8,829 nucleotides of DNA from Achromobacter sp. (GCA_003454835.1 DMTA01000406.1:1-8829), one strand, 5' to 3'. Counted from the stretch's first letter, positions 1 through 5,528 are shown. The notes: generated by a model from the letters alone, not told the origin. Made by a program: numbers and translations.

Positions 1-110
1 AGGGCATACGCCATGCGGCGCCATGCGGAAGCCAGAAACGCGGATCGGGAAGGCGCGCCCCGGCCGGGCGCGGCGCCGGGCCGCGGGGGCAGGAGCGTGA
101 AATGGGACAT
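1..110 (-). CDS. Possible 5' end of a divergent gene, running off the window
   Basis: On the minus strand an open frame begins at ATG 110-108 and stays open to the window edge (36 codons). It reads MSHFTLLPP, then an Arg/Pro/Ala/Gly-rich stretch, then AFLASAWRRMAYAL. A second in-frame ATG lies at 14-12 and could be the true start, followed by what could be the beginning of a hydrophobic signal peptide. No convincing Shine-Dalgarno precedes either ATG, and GC-rich DNA produces such open frames by chance. The support is mainly context: a Zur operator lies just upstream in a divergent layout, so a zinc-uptake gene such as znuA would fit. That identity is inference only; too little protein is visible to recognise a family. 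Confidence 0.22.
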   Translation of the reverse strand, partial: MSHFTLLPPRPGAAPGRGAPSRSAFLASAWRRMAYA

Positions 111-196
111 GGCGTGCAAAGACGGAAATCGGCGACAAGGGGAAAGCGGCAATCGCAGCGACAGTGGCAACGCCGGAGGCCGCGATAGTTTTATTA

Positions 197-211
197 TGTT
201 ATATCATAACT
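197..211. promoter_or_regulatory. Zur-box operator upstream of zur
   Basis: The 15-mer TGTTATATCATAACT contains a perfect inverted repeat, GTTAT (198-202) and ATAAC (206-210), around the spacer ATC. It fits the proteobacterial Zur consensus TGTTATANTATAACA at all but two defined positions. It sits in a short AT-rich island (about 185-213) inside very GC-rich DNA, which is where a promoter for zur, and possibly for a divergent gene, would lie. The site is 107 nt upstream of the chosen zur start. The likely meaning is zinc-dependent repression of zur itself and/or of the leftward gene; the direction of control is inferred. Confidence 0.8.
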
Positions 212-276
212 AAACCATGTCGACTTCAGGGCCGGTTCCCGCACGCGGGGGTTTTCTGCTACCTTCCAGGCATCTC

Positions 277-295
277 GCGCGCGCGTCGCGCGCGC
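277..295. repeat. Perfect alternating CG inverted repeat in the zur leader
   Basis: GCGCGCGCG (277-285) and CGCGCGCGC (287-295) are perfect reverse complements around a single T. In RNA this gives an 8-bp GC stem with a three-base loop, ending 23 nt before the zur ATG at 319. Alternating CG is also prone to form Z-DNA. No U tract follows, so it is not a terminator. A role in translation or transcript stability of zur is possible but unproven. Confidence 0.6.
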
Positions 296-318
296 TTCCC
301 ATTCAGATAAAGCCCGCC

Positions 319-822
319 ATGTCCGCTCCGTCCCGTCCACCCCGCAACGACAGCGTTGGCGCTCAGCTCAGCGTCGCCGAAACGCTGTGCGCGCAGCGTG
401 GACGCCGTCTTACCCCCATCCGCCGCAAGGTCCTAGAGCTGCTGCTGCGCCATGGCCGCAGCCTGAAGGCCTACGAGCTGCTGGACGCCATGCGCGCCGT
501 CCATCCGGGCGCCGCGCCCCCCACGGTGTACCGTGCCCTGGACTTCCTGATGGACGAAGGCCTGATTCACCGCCTGGACGCCGTCAACGCCTGGAGCGCC
601 TGCCACGACGCCGGCGGCGCGCCGCATGACCTGCTCGTCGTCTGTACCGGCTGCGGCGCCGTCGCCGAAGTCTCCGACCCGGCCATGAGCCGCCAGCTGG
701 CCGAACGCGTCGCCCAAACCGGTTATGCCCTGGCCACGCACGAAACCGAAATCCGCGCGCTGTGTCCGCAGTGCCAGAAGGCCCAGCCGGCCGACGCGGG
801 TCACCACCACCATCACCACTGA
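319..822 (+). CDS. zur: Zinc uptake regulator Zur (Fur family)
   Basis: A Fur-family repressor of 167 aa, expected to bind DNA when loaded with zinc and shut off zinc-uptake genes. The N-terminal winged helix spans about residues 20-88; its recognition region is PPTVYRALDFLMDEGLIHRL (67-86). The dimerisation domain follows, with two CxxC pairs (C109/C112 and C149/C152) that form the structural zinc site. H84, C95, H96 and H103 are candidate regulatory zinc ligands. The call as Zur rather than Fur or PerR rests on the WSACHDAGGAPHDLLVVC region, the upstream Zur box and the neighbouring COG0523 GTPase. An in-frame ATG at 217 would add 34 residues, but it lies 5 nt past the operator, where the promoter must be, so 319 was chosen; no strong Shine-Dalgarno precedes it. 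Oddly, the protein ends in Gly followed by six histidines, which may be a natural metal-binding tail. Confidence 0.9.
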   Translation: MSAPSRPPRNDSVGAQLSVAETLCAQRGRRLTPIRRKVLELLLRHGRSLKAYELLDAMRAVHPGAAPPTVYRALDFLMDEGLIHRLDAVNAWSACHDAGGAPHDLLVVCTGCGAVAEVSDPAMSRQLAERVAQTGYALATHETEIRALCPQCQKAQPADAGHHHHHH

Positions 823-846
823 TTGGGGGACATTCCCCAGAGGCGA

Positions 847-935
847 TTCATCCATTGGGAGTGCTTCATCCTTGGGTGTGCCTCATCCTTGGACGGGCCT
901 TATCTCCCGGTGGAACTCATCCCTGGATGAGCGCC
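847..935. repeat. Degenerate ~18-bp tandem repeats
   Basis: About five consecutive units of 17-19 bp begin at 847, 865, 883, 900 and 917. The second unit is TTCATCCTTGGGTGTGCC and the third is TCATCCTTGGACGGGCC. The shared core is TCATCC(C/T)TGG; unit four is the most diverged. The last unit contains a small palindrome, TCATCC-CT-GGATGA (917-930). The units are non-coding and too diverged and short to be CRISPR. Function is unknown. Confidence 0.55.
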
Positions 936-1100
936 ATCTCAGCCGCAACTCCTCTTTAGGATGCGCCCCATCGGCCCCGCCATTTCAAGCCCGCTTGCCC
1001 CCATGCTGCCGGCGCGCCCTTGAATTCCGGCAAAGCGCCCCAAAATAGAGTTATCGCCTGATACTTGACGGCGTTCGGCTGCCATCTGGCGGCCACGGCC

Positions 1101-1118
1101 CCCCGGGTTGGCCCGGGG
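1101..1118. repeat. GC-rich hairpin upstream of the GTPase promoter
   Basis: CCCCGGG (1101-1107) pairs perfectly with CCCGGGG (1112-1118) across a TTGG tetraloop. Only three T follow, and these lead into the presumed -35 element. It could be a weak terminator for zur transcripts or a protein site near the GTPase promoter. Confidence 0.45.
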
Positions 1119-1119
1119 T

Positions 1120-1148
1120 TTGCCCCCTGCCCCCGACTGTGCTGTAAT
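1120..1148 (+). promoter_or_regulatory. Candidate sigma70 promoter for the GTPase gene
   Basis: TTGCCC (1120-1125, 4/6 match to the -35) and TGTAAT (1143-1148, 5/6 match to the -10) are separated by 17 nt. The -10 is preceded by TGC, giving an extended -10. Initiation near 1155 would leave a leader of about 110 nt before the ATG at 1267. This suggests the GTPase has its own start site and is not only read through from zur. It is called by eye only. Confidence 0.45.
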
Positions 1149-1266
1149 CCTGCGTCCGGCCGCTATCGGTGGCTCTCGCAGCCTGTGGCAGACATCAATC
1201 GGCAGGGACTGAAAACCCCGTCAGGCGCTGTGTTTAACGCCCTGACATCACGCTAGCAGCTTCGCC

Positions 1267-2394
1267 ATGAACACCCCGCGCAGTTTGGACAAAATGGTTC
1301 CCGTCACCATCCTCACCGGCTTCCTCGGTGCGGGCAAGACCACCCTGCTCAAACGCATCCTGACCGAATTCCATGGCCGCCGCGTCGCCGTCATCGAAAA
1401 CGAGTTCGGACCCGAAAGCATCGACAACGACCTGCTCGTGCAGGACAGCGATGAAGAAATCATCGAGCTGTCCAATGGTTGCGTCTGCTGCACGGTGCGC
1501 GGCGACCTGATGCGTACCCTGTCCGAGCTGCGTGCCAAGCGCGAAGCCGGCGAACTGACTTTCGAACGCGTCATCCTCGAAACGACCGGCATGGCCAACC
1601 CCGGCCCCGTGTGCCAGACGTTCTTCATGGATGACGACATCGCCGAGTACTACCGCCTGGACGCGGTGGTCACCGTGGTCGATGCCAAGCACGGCATGTC
1701 CACGCTCGACGAACAACCCGAAGCCCAGAAGCAGGTCGGTTTCGCCGACCGCATCCTGATCTCGAAGAAAGACCTGGTCAACGAAGTCGACTACGAAGCC
1801 CTGCGCCACCGCCTGGTTCACATGAACCCGCGCGCGCCGATCACCGCCGTCAACTTCGGCGACGTCGACCTGAAGTCCATCATCGACATCAGCGGCTTCA
1901 ACCTGAATTCCATTCTGGACATCGACCCGGAATTCCTGGCCGATGAGCATCCGGACGCCGCGCACAACCATGCCCACGGGCACGATCACGACCATGATCA
2001 CGGCCACGGCCATGACCACGATCACGATCATGACCACGACGGCGAATGCGGCGCGCACTGCAATCATGCCCATCATCACCACCCCAAGCACGACGACGAA
2101 ATCGGCGCGTTCGTGTTCCGTTCCAACAAGCCGTTTGATCCCGCGCGCCTTGAGGAATTCCTGGGCGGCGTTGTGCAGGTCTATGGTCCCGACCTGATGC
2201 GCTACAAGGGCATCCTGTACATGAAGGGCATCAACCGCCGCATGTTGTTCCAGGGTGTTCACATGATGATGGGCGCCGAACCCGGCAAGCCGTGGACCGC
2301 GGCCGAAAAACCGTCCACCAAGATGGTGTTCATCGGACGTAAGCTGCCCCAGGAGATTTTTACCCGGGGCTTGGAGCAGTGCCTGGCGGGGTAA
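1267..2394 (+). CDS. His-rich COG0523/CobW-family GTPase, putative zinc metallochaperone
   Basis: A 375-aa G3E-family GTPase (COG0523, the group of CobW, YjiA and ZigA). Members couple GTP hydrolysis to metal handling, and those beside zur are thought to deliver zinc to client proteins in the cytosol. Visible motifs are Walker A GFLGAGKTT (18-26), the hallmark CxCC metal motif GCVCC (71-75), a Walker B-like ETTG (105-108) and the SKKD base-recognition motif (166-169). Residues 233-275 are a low-complexity loop of His-Asp, His-Gly and Ala-His repeats with two Cys (C261, C265), a likely metal store. The CobW C-terminal domain covers about 276-373. The start at 1267 is the first ATG; ATG 1294 (residue 10) is a possible alternative, and neither has a strong Shine-Dalgarno. 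The zur neighbour argues for zinc rather than cobalt, but metal specificity cannot be read from the sequence. No B12-synthesis genes adjoin it. Confidence 0.9.
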   Translation: MNTPRSLDKMVPVTILTGFLGAGKTTLLKRILTEFHGRRVAVIENEFGPESIDNDLLVQDSDEEIIELSNGCVCCTVRGDLMRTLSELRAKREAGELTFERVILETTGMANPGPVCQTFFMDDDIAEYYRLDAVVTVVDAKHGMSTLDEQPEAQKQVGFADRILISKKDLVNEVDYEALRHRLVHMNPRAPITAVNFGDVDLKSIIDISGFNLNSILDIDPEFLADEHPDAAHNHAHGHDHDHDHGHGHDHDHDHDHDGECGAHCNHAHHHHPKHDDEIGAFVFRSNKPFDPARLEEFLGGVVQVYGPDLMRYKGILYMKGINRRMLFQGVHMMMGAEPGKPWTAAEKPSTKMVFIGRKLPQEIFTRGLEQCLAG

Positions 2395-2506
2395 TCCCCA
2401 TTCCTGCGTGACGCGATGCGACGAAGGCAGTACTGTGAGGTACGGATAGCGTAGGCAACAAGTAACACGGACCGGGACCGACGCCCGCGCCAGGATCGAT
2501 TCATAG

Positions 2507-2511
2507 TGGAG
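2507..2511 (+). promoter_or_regulatory. Ribosome binding site of dksA
   Basis: TGGAG lies 7 nt before the ATG at 2519 and fixes this start. The 124 nt between the GTPase and dksA show no terminator hairpin and no Zur box, so read-through from the GTPase is possible. Confidence 0.6.
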
Positions 2512-2518
2512 TGTTTAC

Positions 2519-2983
2519 ATGGCTACCAAGGCAGCAACCAAAAAATCAAGTAAGTCGACGAGCGATACGGCGATTGATCTGCCCAGCGAAAAGGAATTGC
2601 TGGCCATGCCCGAGTCGGACTATATGAACGACCGCCAATTGGCGTTCTTCAAGGAACGGCTCAAACAACTCGAGCAGGACATTCTGGCCAACGCCGGCGA
2701 GACCACCGAGCACCTGCGTGAAACGCAATTCGTGCCGGATCCCGCCGACCGCGCCACCATCGAGGAAGAGCACGCCCTGGAACTGCGCACCCGCGACCGC
2801 GAGCGCAAGCTGCTCAAGAAGGTGCAGCAGTCCATCGCCCGCATCGACAGCGGCGAATACGGCTGGTGTGAAGAAACGGGCGAGCCCATCGGCATCCCGC
2901 GTCTGCTCGCCCGCCCCACGGCCACCCTGTCGCTCGAAGCGCAGGAACGCCGTGAAATGCGTCAAAAGCTGTACGGCGACTGA
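2519..2983 (+). CDS. dksA: RNA polymerase-binding transcription factor DksA (cysteine-poor type)
   Basis: A 154-aa DksA. It enters the secondary channel of RNA polymerase and, with ppGpp, adjusts rRNA, ribosomal and amino-acid promoters. The N-terminus is a Lys/Ser/Thr-rich tail (1-20). A long coiled coil spans about 35-110, with the tip DPADRAT (74-80), whose D74 and D77 match the essential aspartates of E. coli DksA (D71, D74). The globular zinc-finger region is 112-141. In E. coli it has four zinc cysteines; here only C117 remains, and the other positions are T120, S138 and A141. The fold is therefore probably zinc-independent. From memory, such cysteine-poor DksA proteins occur in other beta- and alphaproteobacteria, so this need not be a specialised paralogue. 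The position behind zur and a COG0523 gene recalls the Zur-controlled dksA2 region of Pseudomonas aeruginosa. A strong terminator follows. Confidence 0.93.
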   Translation: MATKAATKKSSKSTSDTAIDLPSEKELLAMPESDYMNDRQLAFFKERLKQLEQDILANAGETTEHLRETQFVPDPADRATIEEEHALELRTRDRERKLLKKVQQSIARIDSGEYGWCEETGEPIGIPRLLARPTATLSLEAQERREMRQKLYGD

Positions 2984-3008
2984 TCCATCCGCCTCCGCTC
3001 CGTCCCTG

Positions 3009-3042
3009 AAAGGCCATGCCGGTTCACCGCATGGCCTTTTTT
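3009..3042 (+). terminator. Rho-independent terminator of dksA
   Basis: GGCCATGC (3012-3019) pairs with GCATGGCC (3029-3036). The stem continues inward as GG/CC around a TTCA loop with one bulged C, is flanked by AAA upstream, and is followed by six T (3037-3042). It separates dksA from hslVU. Confidence 0.9.
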
Positions 3043-3068
3043 ATCGCCCGGCGGCGGTAAAGTCATAG

Positions 3069-3081
3069 GGTGTCGGACACC
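3069..3081. repeat. Short palindrome upstream of the hslV promoter
   Basis: GGTGTC-G-GACACC is a perfect 6+1+6 inverted repeat, 15 nt upstream of the heat-shock-like -35. It could be an operator or chance; no regulator is recognised. Confidence 0.3.
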
Positions 3082-3095
3082 GCTTCCCAGCAGAC

Positions 3096-3123
3096 CTTGA
3101 TATCCCCGCGACCGCCCCCAGCT
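3096..3123 (+). promoter_or_regulatory. Sigma32 (RpoH)-type heat-shock promoter for hslVU
   Basis: CTTGATA (3096-3102) and CCCCAGCT (3116-3123) are separated by 13 nt. This matches the RpoH consensus CTTGAAA-N13/14-CCCCATNT with one mismatch in each element. Transcription would begin near 3130, leaving a leader of about 17 nt that carries the hslV ribosome binding site. HslVU is a classic RpoH target, which supports the call. Confidence 0.7.
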
Positions 3124-3135
3124 AAAACTTTCAAC

Positions 3136-3142
3136 GGAAGGA
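3136..3142 (+). promoter_or_regulatory. Ribosome binding site of hslV
   Basis: The purine-rich GGAAGGA ends 4 nt before the ATG at 3147, which supports that start and retains the six-residue leader before the catalytic Thr. Confidence 0.6.
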
Positions 3143-3146
3143 ACGC

Positions 3147-3686
3147 ATGGAACAATTTCACGCCACCACCATCGTGTGTGTGCGCCGCGGCAACCGCGTC
3201 GCGCTGGGCGGCGATGGCCAGGTCACCCTGGGCAACATCGTCATCAAGGGCACTGCCCGCAAGATCCGCCGCCTGTACCACGACAAGATTCTCGCTGGCT
3301 TTGCCGGCGCCACCGCCGATGCGTTCACGCTGCAGGAGCGCTTCGAAGCCAAGCTCGAAAAGCACCAGGGCAACCTGATGCGCGCCGCGGTCGAACTGAC
3401 CCGCGACTGGCGCACCGACCGCGTCCTGCGCCGCCTGGAAGCCATGCTGATCGTGGCCGACGCCGAGCACACACTCGTGCTCACCGGCAACGGCGACGTG
3501 CTGGAACCCGAACACGGCCTGGCCGCCATCGGCTCCGGCGGCGCCTACGCCCAGTCGGCCGCGCTGGCGCTGCTGCGCAACACCGACCTGCCGCCCGAGA
3601 CGATCATCAAGCAATCGCTCGAGATCGCCGGCGACCTGTGCATCTACACCAACCAGAACCACGTCATCGAAACGCTGGGCGACTGA
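3147..3686 (+). CDS. hslV: ATP-dependent protease HslVU, peptidase subunit HslV
   Basis: A 179-aa proteasome-like N-terminal threonine peptidase of the HslVU (ClpQY) complex, which degrades misfolded and regulatory proteins in the cytosol. The chain starts [10 protein letters not shown], so the catalytic Thr is residue 7 and a six-residue propeptide must be removed; in E. coli the Thr directly follows the initiator Met. Active-site partners are visible as D23 (D17 in mature numbering), K39 (K33) and S130 (S124, in IGSGG). Other family blocks are [10 protein letters not shown] (21-30), [20 protein letters not shown] (41-60) and AGDLCIYTN (161-169). Length matches the family. It is followed after 71 nt by hslU, and the pair is preceded by a heat-shock-type promoter. 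Confidence 0.97.
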   Translation: MEQFHATTIVCVRRGNRVALGGDGQVTLGNIVIKGTARKIRRLYHDKILAGFAGATADAFTLQERFEAKLEKHQGNLMRAAVELTRDWRTDRVLRRLEAMLIVADAEHTLVLTGNGDVLEPEHGLAAIGSGGAYAQSAALALLRNTDLPPETIIKQSLEIAGDLCIYTNQNHVIETLGD

Positions 3687-3695
3687 CGCCTGCCG

Positions 3696-3716
3696 CGCGG
3701 CGCAGCCTGCGCCGCG
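3696..3716 (+). repeat. Stable GC hairpin between hslV and hslU
   Basis: CGCGGCGCA (3696-3704) pairs perfectly with TGCGCCGCG (3708-3716) across the loop GCC. It begins 10 nt after the hslV stop and ends before the hslU ribosome binding site. With no T tract it should not terminate. It may protect the hslV 3' end or set the hslV:hslU ratio. Confidence 0.6.
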
Positions 3717-3743
3717 GCGCCCTCCCCAGCCCGCCCTAGCTTC

Positions 3744-3748
3744 AAGGA
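3744..3748 (+). promoter_or_regulatory. Ribosome binding site of hslU
   Basis: AAGGA lies 9 nt before ATG 3758 and favours that start over the in-frame ATG five codons later. Confidence 0.6.
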
Positions 3749-3757
3749 TCCGCCCTC

Positions 3758-5092
3758 ATGTCCGCATCCAACATGACGCCCGGAGAGATCGTCTCCGAAC
3801 TCGACAAGTACATCGTCGGCCAGAACCGCGCCAAGCGCGCGGTCGCGGTGGCACTGCGCAACCGTTGGCGCCGCCAGCAGGTCGCCGAGCCCCTGCGCCA
3901 CGAAATCCATCCCAAAAACATCCTGATGATCGGCCCGACGGGCGTCGGCAAGACCGAGATCGCGCGCCGCCTGGCCAAGCTGGCCAACGCGCCGTTCATC
4001 AAAATCGAAGCCACCAAGTTCACCGAAGTCGGCTACGTAGGCCGCGACGTGGACACCATCATCCGCGACCTGACGGAATACTCCATCAAGCAGACCCGCG
4101 AACTGGAAATGCGCCGCGTGCGCACCCAGGCCGAGGACGCCGCCGAAGACCGCATCCTGGACGCCCTGGTGCCGCCGCCCCGCGGCGCCTCGGGTGAACC
4201 GCAGCGCGGCGAAGACAACAGCGCCCGCCAGACTTTCCGTAAGCGCCTGCGCGAAGGCCTGATCGACGATCTGGAGATCGAGATCGAAGTCGCCCAGACC
4301 GTGCCGCAGATGGACGTCATGACGCCCCCTGGCATGGAAGAAATGGCCGAGCAGCTGCGCGGCATGTTCGCGGGCATGGCGCGCGACAAGAAAAAGCCCA
4401 AGAAGATGAAGGTGCGCGAAGCCTTCAAGCTCATCGTCGACGAAGAGGCCGCCAAGCGCGTCAACGAAGAAGACCTGCGCAGCGTGGCGATCACCAACGT
4501 CGAGCAGAACGGCATCGTCTTCCTGGACGAAATCGACAAGATCGCCGCCCGCCAGGAATCCGGCGGCGCCGATGTCTCGCGCCAGGGTGTGCAGCGCGAC
4601 CTGCTGCCGCTCGTTGAAGGCACCACCGTCAACACGCGTTATGGCATGGTCCGCACCGACCACATCCTGTTCATCGCGTCCGGCGCCTTCCACCTGTCGC
4701 GTCCGTCCGACCTCATCCCCGAGCTGCAGGGCCGATTCCCGATCCGCGTCGAACTCGAATCCCTCACTGCCCAGGACTTCGTGCGCATCCTGTCCGACAC
4801 CGATGCCTCGCTGACCAAGCAGTACACGGCGCTGATGGCGACCGAGGACGTCGAGCTCGAATTCACCGACGAAGGCGTGCGCCGCCTGGCCGAGCTGGCC
4901 TTCGACGTCAACGAAACCACCGAGAACATCGGCGCCCGCCGTCTGTACACGGTGATGGAAAAGCTGCTGGATGAGCTTTCCTTTGACGCCACCTCCAGCC
5001 AGGACAAGCACGTCAAGATCGACGCCGCCTACGTCAATTCGCAACTGGCCGAAGCGGCCAGCAGCCAGGATCTGGCCCGGTACGTGCTTTAA
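3758..5092 (+). CDS. hslU: ATP-dependent protease HslVU, ATPase subunit HslU
   Basis: A 444-aa AAA+ unfoldase that caps HslV, recognises substrates, unfolds them with ATP and threads them into the peptidase. Features in order: an N-terminal segment [17 protein letters not shown] (6-22), Walker A GPTGVGKT (59-66), the pore loop GYVGRD (92-97), the family-specific I domain (about 110-235, highly charged, with the linker [17 protein letters not shown] at 139-155), Walker B IVFLDE (253-258), the arginine-finger region LQGRF (323-327), sensor 2 GARRL (392-396), and the C-terminal tail DLARYVL that docks into HslV. Full length, with no missing catalytic residue. It is cotranscribed with hslV and ends at a strong shared terminator. 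Confidence 0.98.
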   Translation: MSASNMTPGEIVSELDKYIVGQNRAKRAVAVALRNRWRRQQVAEPLRHEIHPKNILMIGPTGVGKTEIARRLAKLANAPFIKIEATKFTEVGYVGRDVDTIIRDLTEYSIKQTRELEMRRVRTQAEDAAEDRILDALVPPPRGASGEPQRGEDNSARQTFRKRLREGLIDDLEIEIEVAQTVPQMDVMTPPGMEEMAEQLRGMFAGMARDKKKPKKMKVREAFKLIVDEEAAKRVNEEDLRSVAITNVEQNGIVFLDEIDKIAARQESGGADVSRQGVQRDLLPLVEGTTVNTRYGMVRTDHILFIASGAFHLSRPSDLIPELQGRFPIRVELESLTAQDFVRILSDTDASLTKQYTALMATEDVELEFTDEGVRRLAELAFDVNETTENIGARRLYTVMEKLLDELSFDATSSQDKHVKIDAAYVNSQLAEAASSQDLARYVL

Positions 5093-5123
5093 GGGTCCGG
5101 ATTCAAAGGCTCGCACGCAACAC

Positions 5124-5149
5124 CCTGAATTCAACGGCCTGGATTCAGG
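5124..5149. repeat. Small inverted repeat after hslU
   Basis: CCTGAAT (5124-5130) pairs with ATTCAGG (5143-5149) across 12 nt. It lies between the hslU stop and the main terminator. It may add 3'-end structure; nothing else is evident. Confidence 0.35.
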
Positions 5150-5165
5150 AAGCCGCCCCGGCCAT

Positions 5166-5205
5166 AAAAAACCCCCGCCGCAATTGCTTGCGGCGGGGGT
5201 TTTTT
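5166..5205. terminator. Bidirectional terminator between hslU and the CusF-like gene
   Basis: An 18-bp perfect inverted repeat: six A, CCCCCGCCGCAA (5172-5183), loop TTGC (5184-5187), then TTGCGGCGGGGG and at least six T. The A tract on one side and T tract on the other make it functional in both directions. It serves the convergent hslU (plus) and 5219-5524 (minus) genes. Confidence 0.95.
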
Positions 5206-5218
5206 TATCGGGTCGGTG

Positions 5219-5524
5219 TCAGTTTGTGATCGCCGTCACCACATACTTGCCATCCTTGCGCGTGGCGGTAAACCGCACCTTGTCGCCCGCCTTGATATTG
5301 GCCAGCAACGACGGATCGGCTTGGTAGACCAGCGACATCGCCGGCAAGTCCAGCGCCTTGATGGCATCGTGCTTGATCGTGACCTTGCCCGCCGCGGCAT
5401 CCACGCGCCGCACTTCGCCCGTGGCGTCGGCCTGCTGCGCGAAAGCCACTGGCGTCGCCAGCGACACGACAGCCATTGCGGTGGCAACGGCCATGGGCGT
5501 TGCATACTTGCGGTTAAAACCCAT
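5219..5524 (-). CDS. Exported CusF-like copper-binding domain protein
   Basis: A 101-aa small protein. Residues 1-29 form a signal peptide (basic MGFNRKY, hydrophobic core, cleavage after AFA29), so the mature 72-aa domain should be periplasmic. It resembles the CusF/CusF_Ec family: TGEVRRVDAAAGKVTIKHDAI (35-55), then LDLPAMSLVYQ (58-68), then IKAGDKVRFTATRKDGKYVV (77-96). In E. coli CusF, His36, Trp44, Met47 and Met49 bind Cu(I)/Ag(I). By motif alignment the His (H52) and one Met (M63) are kept, while the Trp position is L60 and the second Met is L65. Copper binding may therefore be weaker or different. No CusA/B/C genes adjoin it. Start and translation are well supported by a perfect Shine-Dalgarno. 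Confidence 0.82.
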   Translation of the reverse strand: MGFNRKYATPMAVATAMAVVSLATPVAFAQQADATGEVRRVDAAAGKVTIKHDAIKALDLPAMSLVYQADPSLLANIKAGDKVRFTATRKDGKYVVTAITN

Positions 5525-5528
5525 ATGT

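Larger units (their letters stand above)
823..1266. other. 444-bp intergenic region between zur and the GTPase
   Basis: No believable gene is visible here; the short open frames on either strand have no family signature. Just past the zur stop is a small stem, TGGGG (824-828) with CCCCA (835-839), lacking a U tract. Then come degenerate tandem repeats (847-935), a GC-rich hairpin (1101-1118), a sigma70-like promoter (1120-1148) and a bulged stem, GTCAGG (1220-1225) with CCTGAC (1241-1246), in the presumed leader. There is no second Zur box: the only AT-rich candidate, near 1050-1064, has the wrong arm spacing. Confidence 0.6.

Noticed and set aside
217..318. N-terminal extension of Zur from the ATG at 217
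   Set aside because: The start would lie 5 nt past the operator and promoter island, and the added residues do not resemble Fur-family sequence.
802..822. Engineered His-tag or vector sequence
   Set aside because: The codons are mixed CAC/CAT and flow into native intergenic DNA with no linker, vector or cloning-site sequence. It is treated as native, though a tagged strain cannot be fully excluded.
847..935. CRISPR array
   Set aside because: The units are short, contiguous and diverged, with no alternation of constant repeat and variable spacer and no cas genes.
1050..1064. Possible second Zur box (GTTATC...GATAC) before the GTPase
   Set aside because: The arms are unequal and the spacing is 2 nt too long compared with the operator at 197-211.
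1234..2262. A 342-codon open frame antisense to the GTPase
   Set aside because: It is a shadow of the well-supported GTPase; the valine/methionine-rich stretch is simply the complement of the His-Asp repeat.
3644..5134. A 496-codon open frame antisense to hslU
   Set aside because: It is the mirror frame of a full-length, motif-complete hslU in GC-rich DNA; its translation has the Val/Gly/Asp/His-rich composition typical of such shadows and no family motif.
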